Part shown: positions 35,391 through 44,699 of the stretch, piece by piece | How the letters are laid out: every line of letters starts with the position of its first letter | Position numbering within the stretch: position 1 is the stretch's first letter | From: Pseudomonas crudilactis | GTDB taxonomy: Bacteria; Pseudomonadota; Gammaproteobacteria; Pseudomonadales; Pseudomonadaceae | Reading direction: 5' to 3' | NCBI RefSeq assembly: GCF_013433315.1 | Contig: NZ_WXVV01000016.1 | Span: forward strand, 62,001 to 126,000 | Length of the DNA: 64,000 nt | Notes under the pieces: generated by a model | Databases searched by the model: none | Told to the model about the DNA's origin: nothing | Seen by the model: only the letters and a program-made list of their open reading frames with translations | Made by a program: the position numbers and the translations under genes

Positions 35391-36203
35391 TCAGATGTGC
35401 AGGATGTATTCACGAACCAGTTTGCTGCCGAAGTACGCCAACATCAGCAGGCAGAAACCGGCGAGGGTCCAGCGAATCGCCTTGTGACCGCGCCAGCCGA
35501 GGCGATTACGGCCCCACAGCAGTACGCTGAAGACGATCCAGGCCAGGCACGCCAGCAGGGTCTTGTGCACCAGATGCTGGGCGAACAGGTTCTCGACGAA
35601 CAGCCAGCCGGAAATCAACGACAGCGACAGCAGCGTCCAGCCGGCCCAGAGGAAACCGAACAGCAGGCTTTCCATGGTTTGCAGCGGCGGGAAGTTTTTG
35701 ATCAGCCCGGACGGATGCTTGTGCTTGAGCTGGTGGTCTTGCACCAGCAGCAGCAAGGCCTGGAACACTGCGATGGTGAACATGCCGTAGGCGAGGATCG
35801 ACAACAGAATGTGCGCGAGGATGCCTGGCTCTTCATCGATGATCTGCACCGTGCCGGTCGGCGCGAACTGCGCCAGCAGCACGGTGACCGCGCCCAGCGG
35901 GAACAGCAGCACCAGCAGGTTTTCCACCGGAATGCGCGAGCAGGCGATCAGCGTCAGGGCGATCACCGCTGCGGCGATCAGGCTGGACGCACTGAAGAAG
36001 TCCAGGCCCAGACCGATCGGGGTCAGCAAGTGAGTGAGCAGGCTGGCGCCGTGGGCCAGCACGGCGAAGACGCCGAGGGTAACCAGCAGGCGCTTGTTCG
36101 CCTTGGCGCCGGTGGCCAGGCGGGTGCTCTGATAAAGGGTCGCAGCGGCGTACAGAAGGGCGGCGGCGAGGGTGGTCAATAAACTGGGTGACAAGGGGAG
36201 CAT
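35391..36203 (-). CDS. CcsA/YpjD-like cytochrome c assembly membrane protein
   Basis: 270 aa with about eight membrane segments. It belongs to the cytochrome c assembly (CcsA/HemX) superfamily; the region TVQIIDEEPGILAHILLSILAYG resembles the family core, with histidine in AHILLS. Its equivalent near ffh in pseudomonads has unknown function. The start at 36203 (MLPLSPSLLTTL) has AGGA just upstream; the open frame extends 58 codons further without family-like sequence. Divergent from ffh. Confidence 0.9.
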   Translation of the reverse strand: MLPLSPSLLTTLAAALLYAAATLYQSTRLATGAKANKRLLVTLGVFAVLAHGASLLTHLLTPIGLGLDFFSASSLIAAAVIALTLIACSRIPVENLLVLLFPLGAVTVLLAQFAPTGTVQIIDEEPGILAHILLSILAYGMFTIAVFQALLLLVQDHQLKHKHPSGLIKNFPPLQTMESLLFGFLWAGWTLLSLSLISGWLFVENLFAQHLVHKTLLACLAWIVFSVLLWGRNRLGWRGHKAIRWTLAGFCLLMLAYFGSKLVREYILHI

Positions 36204-36310
36204 AAATCCTGTTAGGCAGGCCCGAAAGGGGCTGAGTTTGGCATAGAACCGCCATCGCACGAAAGACTCAGGAAGCTGACAGCGAGGTGTCCGCCAGCCG
36301 CAGTCTTCGC

Positions 36311-36316
36311 TATAAT
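36311..36316 (+). promoter_or_regulatory. -10 element of ffh
   Basis: Perfect TATAAT about 98 nt before the ffh ATG; the -35 (TGTCCG at 36288-36293, 17 bp away) is poor. Prediction by eye. Confidence 0.5.
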
Positions 36317-36413
36317 CCGCGACCTGCCCACGCCGCAGGCTCGCCGAGCACATGTTGATTCCGGTCTGGGCCGCCATTATCCCGGTCTACACAGGGCCTG
36401 AAAGGATCGCGCA

Positions 36414-37790
<1,377 letters not shown>

Positions 37791-37791
37791 G

Positions 37792-37949
37792 GTGTCCCGT
37801 CTCACCCATTCTGCTCACTTATGGCGGCGTCTGATGCCCTCATGCTGCGTTGCCGCTCCTCGCCATAGCGGGCTATGACTCGTCGCGGCGCCTTGCTTGA
37901 GGGCATCAGTCACTCGCCAAAAGTGAGCGAAATGGGTGAGACGGGACAC
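37792..37949. repeat. Palindromic intergenic element B
   Basis: Perfect 19-bp terminal inverted repeats, GTGTCCCGTCTCACCCATT (37792-37810) and its complement (37931-37949). Further in are GCTCACTT/AAGTGAGC and CTGATGCCCTCA/TGAGGGCATCAG. The asymmetric core begins TGCGTTGCCGC and ends CGGCGCCTTGC, resembling the core of element A at 3283-3557. It lies directly after ffh. The remaining 150 bp before the rpsP promoter show nothing else. Confidence 0.85.
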
Positions 37950-38100
37950 TAGAATCTCGCCGGTCGTCGCACCGGCGCAGGCCCCGCAAGGACGCGGGAT
38001 CAACAGCAAACCCGCACTCGGCGGGAGCTGACTGGCCGTTTTCATCGACGGCTCTCTATGCAAATCTGCACGGCATGCCATAGGCGCCGGAAAAAGTCAT

Positions 38101-38128
38101 TTGCAAAAGTCCGGATATTCCTTAGAAT
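38101..38128 (+). promoter_or_regulatory. Sigma-70 promoter of the rpsP operon
   Basis: -35 TTGCAA (38101-38106), 16-bp spacer, -10 TAGAAT (38123-38128), about 72 nt upstream of the rpsP start. A GC-rich stretch GCGGCC follows near the expected start point, as in stringently controlled promoters. Confidence 0.6.
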
Positions 38129-38200
38129 ATGCGGCCTTTCGGGCACCCATGCCCGCTGTGCATTTAGATTTGCAGCACCGACTACAGGAACGATGTTCAC

Positions 38201-38452
38201 ATGCTAACAATCCGTCTTGCCCTTGGCGGCTCCAAAAAGCGCCCGTTTTACCACCTGACCGTAACCGACTCGCGTAACCCGCGTGACGGCTCCCACAAAG
38301 AACAGGTTGGCTTCTTCAACCCTGTTGCCCGTGGTCAGGAAACCCGTCTGTCCGTGAACCAAGAGCGCGTAGCCTACTGGCTGAGCGTTGGTGCACAACC
38401 TTCTGAGCGCGTTGCTCAGTTGTTGAAGGAATCTGCCAAGGCTGCGGCCTGA
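38201..38452 (+). CDS. rpsP: 30S ribosomal protein S16
   Basis: 83 aa, beginning MLTIRLALGGSKKRPFYHLTV; the bS16 motif RDGSHKEQVGFFNP is present. S16 stabilises the 5' domain of 16S rRNA. First gene of the classical rpsP-rimM-trmD-rplS operon. Confidence 0.98.
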   Translation: MLTIRLALGGSKKRPFYHLTVTDSRNPRDGSHKEQVGFFNPVARGQETRLSVNQERVAYWLSVGAQPSERVAQLLKESAKAAA

Positions 38453-38457
38453 GCAAT

Positions 38458-38994
38458 ATGAACGCGACGCCTGCTGTTGCCGATGATTTGATCGTTATTG
38501 GCAAAATTTATTCTGTTCATGGCGTTCGCGGCGAAGTGAAGGTTTATTCCTTTACTGATCCGACTGAAAACCTGTTGCAGTACAAAACCTGGACGCTCAA
38601 GCGCGAAGGCAATGTGAAACAGGTCGAGCTGGTCAGTGGACGCGGGAACGACAAGTTCCTGGTCGCGAAGCTCAAGGGTCTTGATGATCGTGAAGAAGCT
38701 CGTCTTCTGGCCGGTTATGAGATCTGCGTGCCGCGCAATCTGTTCGCTGAATTGACCGACGGTGAGTACTACTGGTACCAACTGGAAGGTCTGAAGGTCA
38801 TCGACACCCTTGGGCAATTGCTCGGGAAAATCGATCATCTTCTGGAAACCGGCGCCAATGATGTAATGGTCGTCAAGCCTTGCGCTGGCAGCCTGGATGA
38901 TCGCGAACGCCTGTTGCCCTATACGGAGCAATGCGTGTTGGCCATCGACCTGGCAGCGGGCGAGATGAAGGTGGATTGGGACGCGGACTTCTAA
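38458..38994 (+). CDS. rimM: Ribosome maturation factor RimM
   Basis: 178 aa with an N-terminal RimM beta-barrel (VIGKIYSVHGVRGEVKVYSFTD in two parts) and a C-terminal PRC-barrel (LEGLKVIDTLGQLLGKIDHLLETG). It binds S19 and helps mature the 30S head. It starts 5 nt after rpsP, overlaps nothing, and precedes trmD by 2 nt. Confidence 0.97.
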   Translation: MNATPAVADDLIVIGKIYSVHGVRGEVKVYSFTDPTENLLQYKTWTLKREGNVKQVELVSGRGNDKFLVAKLKGLDDREEARLLAGYEICVPRNLFAELTDGEYYWYQLEGLKVIDTLGQLLGKIDHLLETGANDVMVVKPCAGSLDDRERLLPYTEQCVLAIDLAAGEMKVDWDADF

Positions 38995-38996
38995 GC

Positions 38997-39749
38997 GTGG
39001 CTAACTTGCGCGTAGAAGTGATCAGTTTGTTTCCCGAGATGTTTTCCGCCATCGGCGACTACGGCATCACCAGTCGTGCGGTCAAACAGGGGCTCTTGCA
39101 GCTGACCTGTTGGAATCCGCGAGATTACACGACGGATCGGCATCACACTGTGGACGATCGCCCGTTTGGCGGTGGTCCGGGCATGGTGATGAAGATCAAG
39201 CCCCTGGAAGATGCTCTGGTTCAGGCCAAGGCAGCAGCCGGGGAGGCGGCGAAGGTGATTTACCTGTCCCCCCAAGGCCGTCAACTGACTCAGTCGGCGG
39301 TACGCGAGCTGGCACAATCGGATGCATTGATCCTGATTGCCGGCCGCTATGAAGGCATTGACGAGCGCTTTATTGAGGCTCATGTCGATGAAGAGTGGTC
39401 GATTGGTGACTATGTACTGTCTGGCGGCGAGCTGCCGGCGATGGTCCTGATCGATGCGGTTACACGACTGCTGCCTGGAGCTTTAGGGCATGCGGATTCC
39501 GCTGAGGAAGATTCCTTTACGGATGGTCTGCTGGATTGCCCGCACTACACCCGACCTGAGGTGTATGCGGATCAGCGTGTTCCCGACGTGTTGCTGAGTG
39601 GCAATCACGCGCATATCCGGCGTTGGCGTTTACAGCAGTCCCTTGGTAGGACCTTTGAACGACGCGCCGATCTTCTGGAAAGCCGCTCGCTTTCTGGAGA
39701 AGAGAAGAAGCTGCTCGAGGAATACATCCGCGAGCGGGACGATAGTTAA
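38997..39749 (+). CDS. trmD: tRNA (guanine-N1)-methyltransferase
   Basis: SPOUT-class enzyme making m1G37 in tRNAs that read CNN/CGG-type codons, preventing +1 frameshifts. Trefoil-knot AdoMet site: LSPQGRQLTQ, AGRYEGIDERF, and EEWSIGDYVLSGGELPAM. I use the GTG at 38997 (MANLRVEVISLFPEMF, 250 aa), 2 nt after the rimM stop; the frame is open further upstream inside rimM. Confidence 0.97.
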   Translation: MANLRVEVISLFPEMFSAIGDYGITSRAVKQGLLQLTCWNPRDYTTDRHHTVDDRPFGGGPGMVMKIKPLEDALVQAKAAAGEAAKVIYLSPQGRQLTQSAVRELAQSDALILIAGRYEGIDERFIEAHVDEEWSIGDYVLSGGELPAMVLIDAVTRLLPGALGHADSAEEDSFTDGLLDCPHYTRPEVYADQRVPDVLLSGNHAHIRRWRLQQSLGRTFERRADLLESRSLSGEEKKLLEEYIRERDDS

Positions 39750-39794
39750 CAACGTATCGATGGTAGATCGAACGATTTACCTTAGGAGCACAGC

Positions 39795-40145
39795 ATGACC
39801 AACAAAATCATCCTTGCACTCGAAGCAGAGCAGATGACCAAAGAAATCCCTACCTTCGCCCCAGGCGACACTATTGTCGTTCAGGTGAAAGTGAAGGAAG
39901 GCGATCGTTCCCGTCTGCAAGCGTTCGAAGGCGTTGTAATCGCCAAGCGTAACCGCGGCGTGAACAGTGCGTTCACCGTTCGTAAAATCTCCAACGGTGT
40001 TGGCGTAGAACGTACTTTCCAGACCTACTCCCCGCAGATCGACAGCATGGCTGTTAAACGTCGCGGTGACGTACGTAAAGCCAAGCTGTACTACCTGCGC
40101 GACCTGTCGGGTAAAGCAGCTCGCATCAAGGAAAAACTGGCTTAA
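39795..40145 (+). CDS. rplS: 50S ribosomal protein L19
   Basis: 116 aa; bL19 motifs [20 protein letters not shown] and [18 protein letters not shown]. It sits at the 30S-50S interface. It has its own strong site TTAGGAG 8 nt before the ATG. A terminator follows, ending the operon. Confidence 0.98.
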
Positions 40146-40163
40146 GTCCAGCTTTCGATGCAG

Positions 40164-40191
40164 AAAAAAGCAGCCTACGGGCTGCTTTTTT
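40164..40191 (+). terminator. Rho-independent terminator of the rpsP operon
   Basis: AAAAAAGCAGCC pairs with GGCTGCTTTTTT around TACG, 18 nt after the rplS stop. Confidence 0.92.
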
Positions 40192-40236
40192 GTTGCCTGC
40201 AATTTATTCACCGTACTTTCGTTTCAGGCCAGAACC

Positions 40237-40650
40237 ATGACCACCCGCGACCAGGAAATCGAACGCCGCACCGAACTCTCGGTGACCCGCGTAACCAAAG
40301 CCGTCTTCCCGCCCACCACCAACCACCACAACACCCTGTTCGGCGGTACCGCGCTGGCATGGATGGACGAAGTCTCGTTCATCACCGCCACGCGTTTCTG
40401 CCGACTGCCACTGGTGACCGTTTCCACCGACCGCATCGACTTCAATCACGCGATCCCGGCCGGTTCCATCGTCGAGTTGGTCGGGAAGGTGATCAAGGTC
40501 GGCAATACCAGCCTCAAGGTCGAGGTGGAAGTGTTTGTCGAGAGCATGAGCTGTGATGGCCGCGAGAAGGCCATTCATGGGCAGTTCAGCTTTGTCGCCA
40601 TTGATGATGACAAGCGACCGGTGCCGGTGCTGCCGGGTTTTGCGGCTTGA
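40237..40650 (+). CDS. Acyl-CoA thioesterase (hotdog fold, YciA/BACH-like)
   Basis: 137-aa single hotdog domain. The family motif NHHNTLFGGTALAWMDEVSFI carries the catalytic Asp/Asn region, followed by DRIDFNHAIPAGSIVELVGKVI. It hydrolyses acyl-CoA; the chain-length preference is unknown. ATG 40237 was chosen because the longer frame runs back through the terminator and rplS. Confidence 0.93.
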   Translation: MTTRDQEIERRTELSVTRVTKAVFPPTTNHHNTLFGGTALAWMDEVSFITATRFCRLPLVTVSTDRIDFNHAIPAGSIVELVGKVIKVGNTSLKVEVEVFVESMSCDGREKAIHGQFSFVAIDDDKRPVPVLPGFAA

Positions 40651-40670
40651 TCCAGATCCGAGTCGAGCCG

Positions 40671-40759
40671 TTCGCGAGCAAGCTCGCTCCCACAGGATGT
40701 GTGTCGCTCACAGATTTTGTGTTCAGCGCGAACCCTGTGGGAGCGAGCCTGCTCGCGAA
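40671..40759. repeat. REPIN-type inverted repeat
   Basis: TTCGCGAGCAAGCTCGCTCC... and ...TGTGGGAGCGAGCCTGCTCG in inverted orientation between the convergent thioesterase and antiporter genes. One arm is of the AAGC, the other of the CTGC variant. Confidence 0.88.
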
Positions 40760-40768
40760 AGCGTCAGC

Positions 40769-42577
40769 TCAGGCGCCGTTGGCCTCAGGCTGAATCAACG
40801 CCAGCAACGTCCACCCCGACCCGGGTTTCACGGTAGTCTCCGGCGTCACCACATGCACCCAACCGCTGTCATCGCGCATGAACAGCAAGGTCGCACGATT
40901 ACCATGCAGCACCCGGTAATCCTCCCAGCCGAAGCCATCCGTCAACGTCGTACTGTACAACTCGGCACCCTGGCCCATCTGACTGGCCAGTTTCGCGTAG
41001 GTAAACGCCTCGCTGCCCAACTGATTGCCTCGATGTTCCAGACTCGCTCGATGTTTATCGCTGCGCCGACTCTCATGACCACTGGCCAGACCAAACAAGC
41101 GCTGATGACCGAAATCATGCCGAAAGCGCATCGCCGCCAAGGTATTCAGCTCACCCGACGGCGACAGCGCGAGCAAATGCCCAAGTCCGACCAGATCCAA
41201 ATGCGCATCGGCATGTTGCGAGGCCGGATTACCAAAATACGTCGGCAAACCTTCCATCCGCGCCGCACGAATATTCTCCCAGCTCGAATCGGTCAGCAAC
41301 ACGCGGCTGCCCAGTTGCTGCAGCGACTTGCCCAGCTCCCGCGCCGGGCCGTTGGCGCCGACGATCAGGAAACCGCTCGGCGCCGGCTCGGCCACCTTCA
41401 ATAGTCGTGCAAGTGGTCGTGCCGTCGCGCTTTGCAGGACAACAGTGCCGATAATTACCGCAAATGTCAGCGGCACCAGCAGCAATGCGCCCTCATGCCC
41501 GACCTCATGCAGCCGAATCGCAAAAATCGCCGACACCGCCGCCGCGACAATCCCGCGTGGCGCGATCCAGCACAGCAATGCACGCTCCCGCCAGCTCAGG
41601 CTGGAACCGGCCGTGCTGAGCAATACGTTCAACGGCCTGGCGATCAGTTGAATCACCAGCAGCAGAATCAGCACCAACGGGCCCAGTCCGATCAAGGCAT
41701 ACAAGTCCAGACGCGCCGCCAACAAAATGAACAGCCCGGAAATCAGCAGCACGCTGAGGTTTTCCTTGAAATGCAGGATATGCCGTACATCCACGCCTTT
41801 CATGTTGGCCAGCCACATGCCCATCAGCGTCACCGCCAGCAGACCGGACTCGTGCATCACCTCATTGGAGACAATGAAAATCCCCAGCACAGCCGCCAGC
41901 GACGCCAGGTTATGCAGATACTCCGGCAGCCATTGCCGACGGATCACCGTGCCGAGCAGCCAGCCACCGAGAATGCCGAACGCAGCGCCGCAGAGAATCA
42001 CGCCGCCAAAGGTGAACAGGCTCTGCTTGAGACCATGGCCTTCGGCGCTGGCAATGATGAAGCTGTAAACCACCACGGCGAGGAGCGCGACGATCGGATC
42101 GATGACGATGCCTTCCCAGCGCAGAATGTTGGCGATCGAGGCTTTCGGCCGCACCACCCGCAGCATCGGCACGATGACGGTCGGGCCGGTGACCAGCGTC
42201 AGGCTGCCGAACAGGATGGCCAACATCCAGTCGAAACCGAGCAGGAAGTGCGTAGCGACCGCGATGACGATCCAGGTCGAGATAGCGCCAATGGTCACCA
42301 GGCGATGAACGACGCTACCAATCTCCTTCCATTCCGACAGGTGTAGGGTCAGGCTGCCTTCGAACAGAATCAGCGCGACGGCCAGTGAAACCAGCGGCAT
42401 CAGCAGCGGGCCGAACATTTCCTGCGGATCGAGCCAGCCCAGCACCGGGCCGACCAGAATACCGGTCAGCAACAGAAACAGAATCGCCGGCAGCTTCAGG
42501 CGCCAGGCCAGCCATTGGCAACCCAGCGCCGCCGCGCCAATCCCGCCAAACGCCAATAGAATTTGCTGCTCGTTCAT
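40769..42577 (-). CDS. Cation:proton antiporter (CPA1, NhaP-like) with regulatory C-terminal domain
   Basis: 602 aa. Twelve to thirteen membrane segments (about 1-395) with the antiporter core ALILFEGSLTLHLSEW, LTLVTGPTVIVPMLR and RWEGIVIDPIVALLAVVV, which carries the ion-binding acidic residues, and CWIAPRGIVAAAVSAIF. A cytoplasmic TrkA-N-like NAD-binding fold follows (FLIVGANGPARELGKSLQQLG), then a C-terminal extension. It probably exchanges Na+ or K+ for H+. ATG at 42577, divergent from xerD. Confidence 0.92.
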   Translation of the reverse strand: MNEQQILLAFGGIGAAALGCQWLAWRLKLPAILFLLLTGILVGPVLGWLDPQEMFGPLLMPLVSLAVALILFEGSLTLHLSEWKEIGSVVHRLVTIGAISTWIVIAVATHFLLGFDWMLAILFGSLTLVTGPTVIVPMLRVVRPKASIANILRWEGIVIDPIVALLAVVVYSFIIASAEGHGLKQSLFTFGGVILCGAAFGILGGWLLGTVIRRQWLPEYLHNLASLAAVLGIFIVSNEVMHESGLLAVTLMGMWLANMKGVDVRHILHFKENLSVLLISGLFILLAARLDLYALIGLGPLVLILLLVIQLIARPLNVLLSTAGSSLSWRERALLCWIAPRGIVAAAVSAIFAIRLHEVGHEGALLLVPLTFAVIIGTVVLQSATARPLARLLKVAEPAPSGFLIVGANGPARELGKSLQQLGSRVLLTDSSWENIRAARMEGLPTYFGNPASQHADAHLDLVGLGHLLALSPSGELNTLAAMRFRHDFGHQRLFGLASGHESRRSDKHRASLEHRGNQLGSEAFTYAKLASQMGQGAELYSTTLTDGFGWEDYRVLHGNRATLLFMRDDSGWVHVVTPETTVKPGSGWTLLALIQPEANGA

Positions 42578-42685
42578 TGATGATCCCTGTTCCTTGAAAT
42601 AGCGGGCTATGAAAGACTAGCGCCCATTCCTACAGTTCACTCTACATTTGCGCACAGTCCTTGAGGCTGTGTGTCTTGAGCGCCC

Positions 42686-43582
42686 ATGCCTGCCATCGAC
42701 CACCCGCTGATTGACCAATTCCTCGACGCTCTGTGGCTTGAGAAGGGCCTGTCCGATAATACCCGCGGCGCTTATCGCAGCGATCTGGCGCTGTTCAATG
42801 GCTGGTTGCAGGAGAAAAACCTGGAGCTGATCAATGCTGGCCGCGAGTTGATCCTTGATCACTTGTCCTGGCGTCTGGAGCAGAACTACAAACCACGTTC
42901 CACCGCGAGATTTCTCTCCGGGGTGCGTGGCTTTTATCGCTATCTACTGCGGGAAAAGATGATCAGCGTCGACCCGACCTTGCGCGTCGATATGCCACAA
43001 CTCGGTAGGCCACTGCCAAAATCCCTGTCAGAAGCCGATGTCGAGGCGCTGCTTAAAGCACCGGATCTGAGCGAAGCGATCGGCCAGCGTGACCGCGCCA
43101 TGCTTGAAGTGCTTTACGCCTGCGGACTGCGCGTGACCGAACTGGTCAGTCTGACCCTGGAACAGGTCAACTTGCGCCAAGGCGTGCTGCGGGTGATGGG
43201 CAAGGGCAGCAAGGAACGGCTGGTGCCGATGGGCGAGGAGGCGATCGTCTGGGTCGAGCGCTACATGCGCGATGGTCGCGGCGAACTGCTCGGTGGCCGT
43301 CCCAGTGATGTGCTGTTTCCCAGCCAGCGCGGGGAGCAGATGACTCGCCAGACCTTCTGGCACCGGATCAAGCATCAGGCCAAGGTCGCCGGGATCGGCA
43401 AGTCGCTGTCGCCGCACACCTTGCGTCACGCGTTTGCCACGCACCTGCTCAACCATGGCGCGGATTTGCGTGTGGTGCAGATGCTGCTAGGCCACAGCGA
43501 CCTCTCCACCACACAGATCTACACACATGTCGCCCGCGCGCGGCTGCAAGACCTGCACGCCAAACATCACCCGCGCGGCTGA
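42686..43582 (+). CDS. xerD: Site-specific tyrosine recombinase XerD
   Basis: 298 aa. Acts with XerC at dif to resolve chromosome dimers, under FtsK control. SAM-like N-terminal domain (IDQFLDALWLEKGLSDNTRG) and catalytic domain with Arg in YACGLRVTELVSL, Lys in GKGSKERLVP, HTLRHAFATHL, and LGHSDLSTTQIYTHV carrying the Tyr nucleophile. Upstream of dsbC, as in other pseudomonads. Confidence 0.97.
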   Translation: MPAIDHPLIDQFLDALWLEKGLSDNTRGAYRSDLALFNGWLQEKNLELINAGRELILDHLSWRLEQNYKPRSTARFLSGVRGFYRYLLREKMISVDPTLRVDMPQLGRPLPKSLSEADVEALLKAPDLSEAIGQRDRAMLEVLYACGLRVTELVSLTLEQVNLRQGVLRVMGKGSKERLVPMGEEAIVWVERYMRDGRGELLGGRPSDVLFPSQRGEQMTRQTFWHRIKHQAKVAGIGKSLSPHTLRHAFATHLLNHGADLRVVQMLLGHSDLSTTQIYTHVARARLQDLHAKHHPRG

Positions 43583-43591
43583 ACAAAGTCT

Positions 43592-43682
43592 TTGTAGGAG
43601 TGAGCCTGCTCGCGATAGCGGTATTCCTGACAACACAGTGCTGAATGAAGGACCGCTATCGCGAGCAGGATCACTCCTACAG
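43592..43682. repeat. REPIN-type inverted repeat, TGTAGGAGTGAGC variant
   Basis: Arms TTGTAGGAGTGAGCCTGCTC... and ...GAGCAGGATCACTCCTACA extend to GATAGCGGT/ACCGCTATC. It is a third sequence variant, differing from the GTGGGAGCGAGC type. Between xerD and dsbC. Confidence 0.85.
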
Positions 43683-43837
43683 GTTCTTCAGTGCTCTCAA
43701 AATCTATGGCGACAGGCGCATTCGGCCACCGTGGCCTTATGTGTTAGGCTTTGCCGGTTTGCACGATGGACGGTTATGACCCGGTGTTCCGGCACGGGCG
43801 TTCTGATCGTTCCATTTGTCCGCCTTCAGGAGTTCTC

Positions 43838-44569
43838 ATGCGTCTGACCCAGATTTTCGCCGCCGCAGCCATTGCGTTGGTCAGCACCTTTGCCGTCGCC
43901 GATGACGCGGCCGACAAAGCCATTCGTCAAAGCCTGGAAAAACTCGAACTCGAGGTTCCGGTCGAAAGCATCAGCGCCAGCCCGTTGCCGGGCATGTACG
44001 AAGTCAAACTCAAAGGCAGTCGCGTGCTCTACGCCAGTGCCGATGGTCAGTACATCGTGCAGGGCTACCTGTTTCAGCTCAAGGACGGCAAACCGGTCAA
44101 CCTGACCGAGAAAACCGAACGTCTGGGCATCTCCAAACTGATCAATGCCATTCCGGTTGCCGAAACCGTGGTGTACCCGGCCGTGGGCGAGACCAAATCG
44201 CACATCACCGTGTTCACCGACACCACCTGTCCGTACTGCCACAAGCTGCACGCCGAAGTGCCTGAGCTGAACAAGCGCGGCATCGAAGTGCGCTATGTTG
44301 CCTTCCCGCGCCAGGGTTTGAACTCGCCGGGCGATGAGCAACTGCAAGCCGTGTGGTGCTCGAAAGACAAGAAAGCCGCCATGGACAAAATGGTCGATGG
44401 CAAGGAAATCAAGGCCGCCAAGTGCGATAACCCGGTTTCCAAACAGTTCGCCCTCGGTCAGTCAATTGGCGTGAACGGTACACCGGCCATCGTTTTGGCT
44501 GACGGACAAGTGATTCCGGGCTACCAGCCTGCGCCACAAGTCGCCAAACTGGCGCTGGGCGCGAAGTAA
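43838..44569 (+). CDS. dsbC: Thiol:disulfide interchange protein DsbC
   Basis: Periplasmic disulfide isomerase, 243 aa. Signal peptide 1-21 (MRLTQIFAAAAIALVSTFAVA); an N-terminal dimerisation domain (about 22-85) and a thioredoxin-fold domain with CPYC at residues 131-134 and the cis-Pro loop VNGTPAIVL. A second Cys pair occurs at WCSKDK and KCDNP. ATG 43838 has CAGGAG 5 nt upstream; the frame continues upstream without a signal sequence. Confidence 0.96.
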   Translation: MRLTQIFAAAAIALVSTFAVADDAADKAIRQSLEKLELEVPVESISASPLPGMYEVKLKGSRVLYASADGQYIVQGYLFQLKDGKPVNLTEKTERLGISKLINAIPVAETVVYPAVGETKSHITVFTDTTCPYCHKLHAEVPELNKRGIEVRYVAFPRQGLNSPGDEQLQAVWCSKDKKAAMDKMVDGKEIKAAKCDNPVSKQFALGQSIGVNGTPAIVLADGQVIPGYQPAPQVAKLALGAK

Positions 44570-44574
44570 TTCGC

Positions 44575-44598
44575 ATCGTCACGGTCAGCCGTGACGAT
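44575..44598 (+). terminator. Perfect 10-bp hairpin after dsbC
   Basis: ATCGTCACGG-TCAG-CCGTGACGAT starts 5 nt after the dsbC stop. There is no U-run; likely protects or weakly terminates the dsbC mRNA. Confidence 0.55.
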
Positions 44599-44660
44599 CA
44601 TGGCCTGGCAGCCACATCGCCGGGCCATCAATAGAGAGCCGCGAGCACGCGGTTGTTTTC

Positions 44661-44687
44661 CGGCCGACCCCGCGTCGGCCGTTTTAT
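44661..44687 (+). terminator. Terminator-shaped hairpin just before hom (possible attenuator)
   Basis: CGGCCGAC-CCCGC-GTCGGCCG is followed at once by TTTTAT, the form of an intrinsic terminator. It ends only 13 nt before the hom GTG and touches its GGGGAG ribosome-binding site, leaving no room for a promoter in between. Reads as a candidate attenuator. Confidence 0.6.
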
Positions 44688-44699
44688 GGGGAGTTCACA

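Noticed and set aside
44599..44699. Leader peptide controlling hom
   Set aside because: A frame starting at the ATG near 44600 contains no run of Thr, Ile or Met codons and reads through the hairpin into hom.
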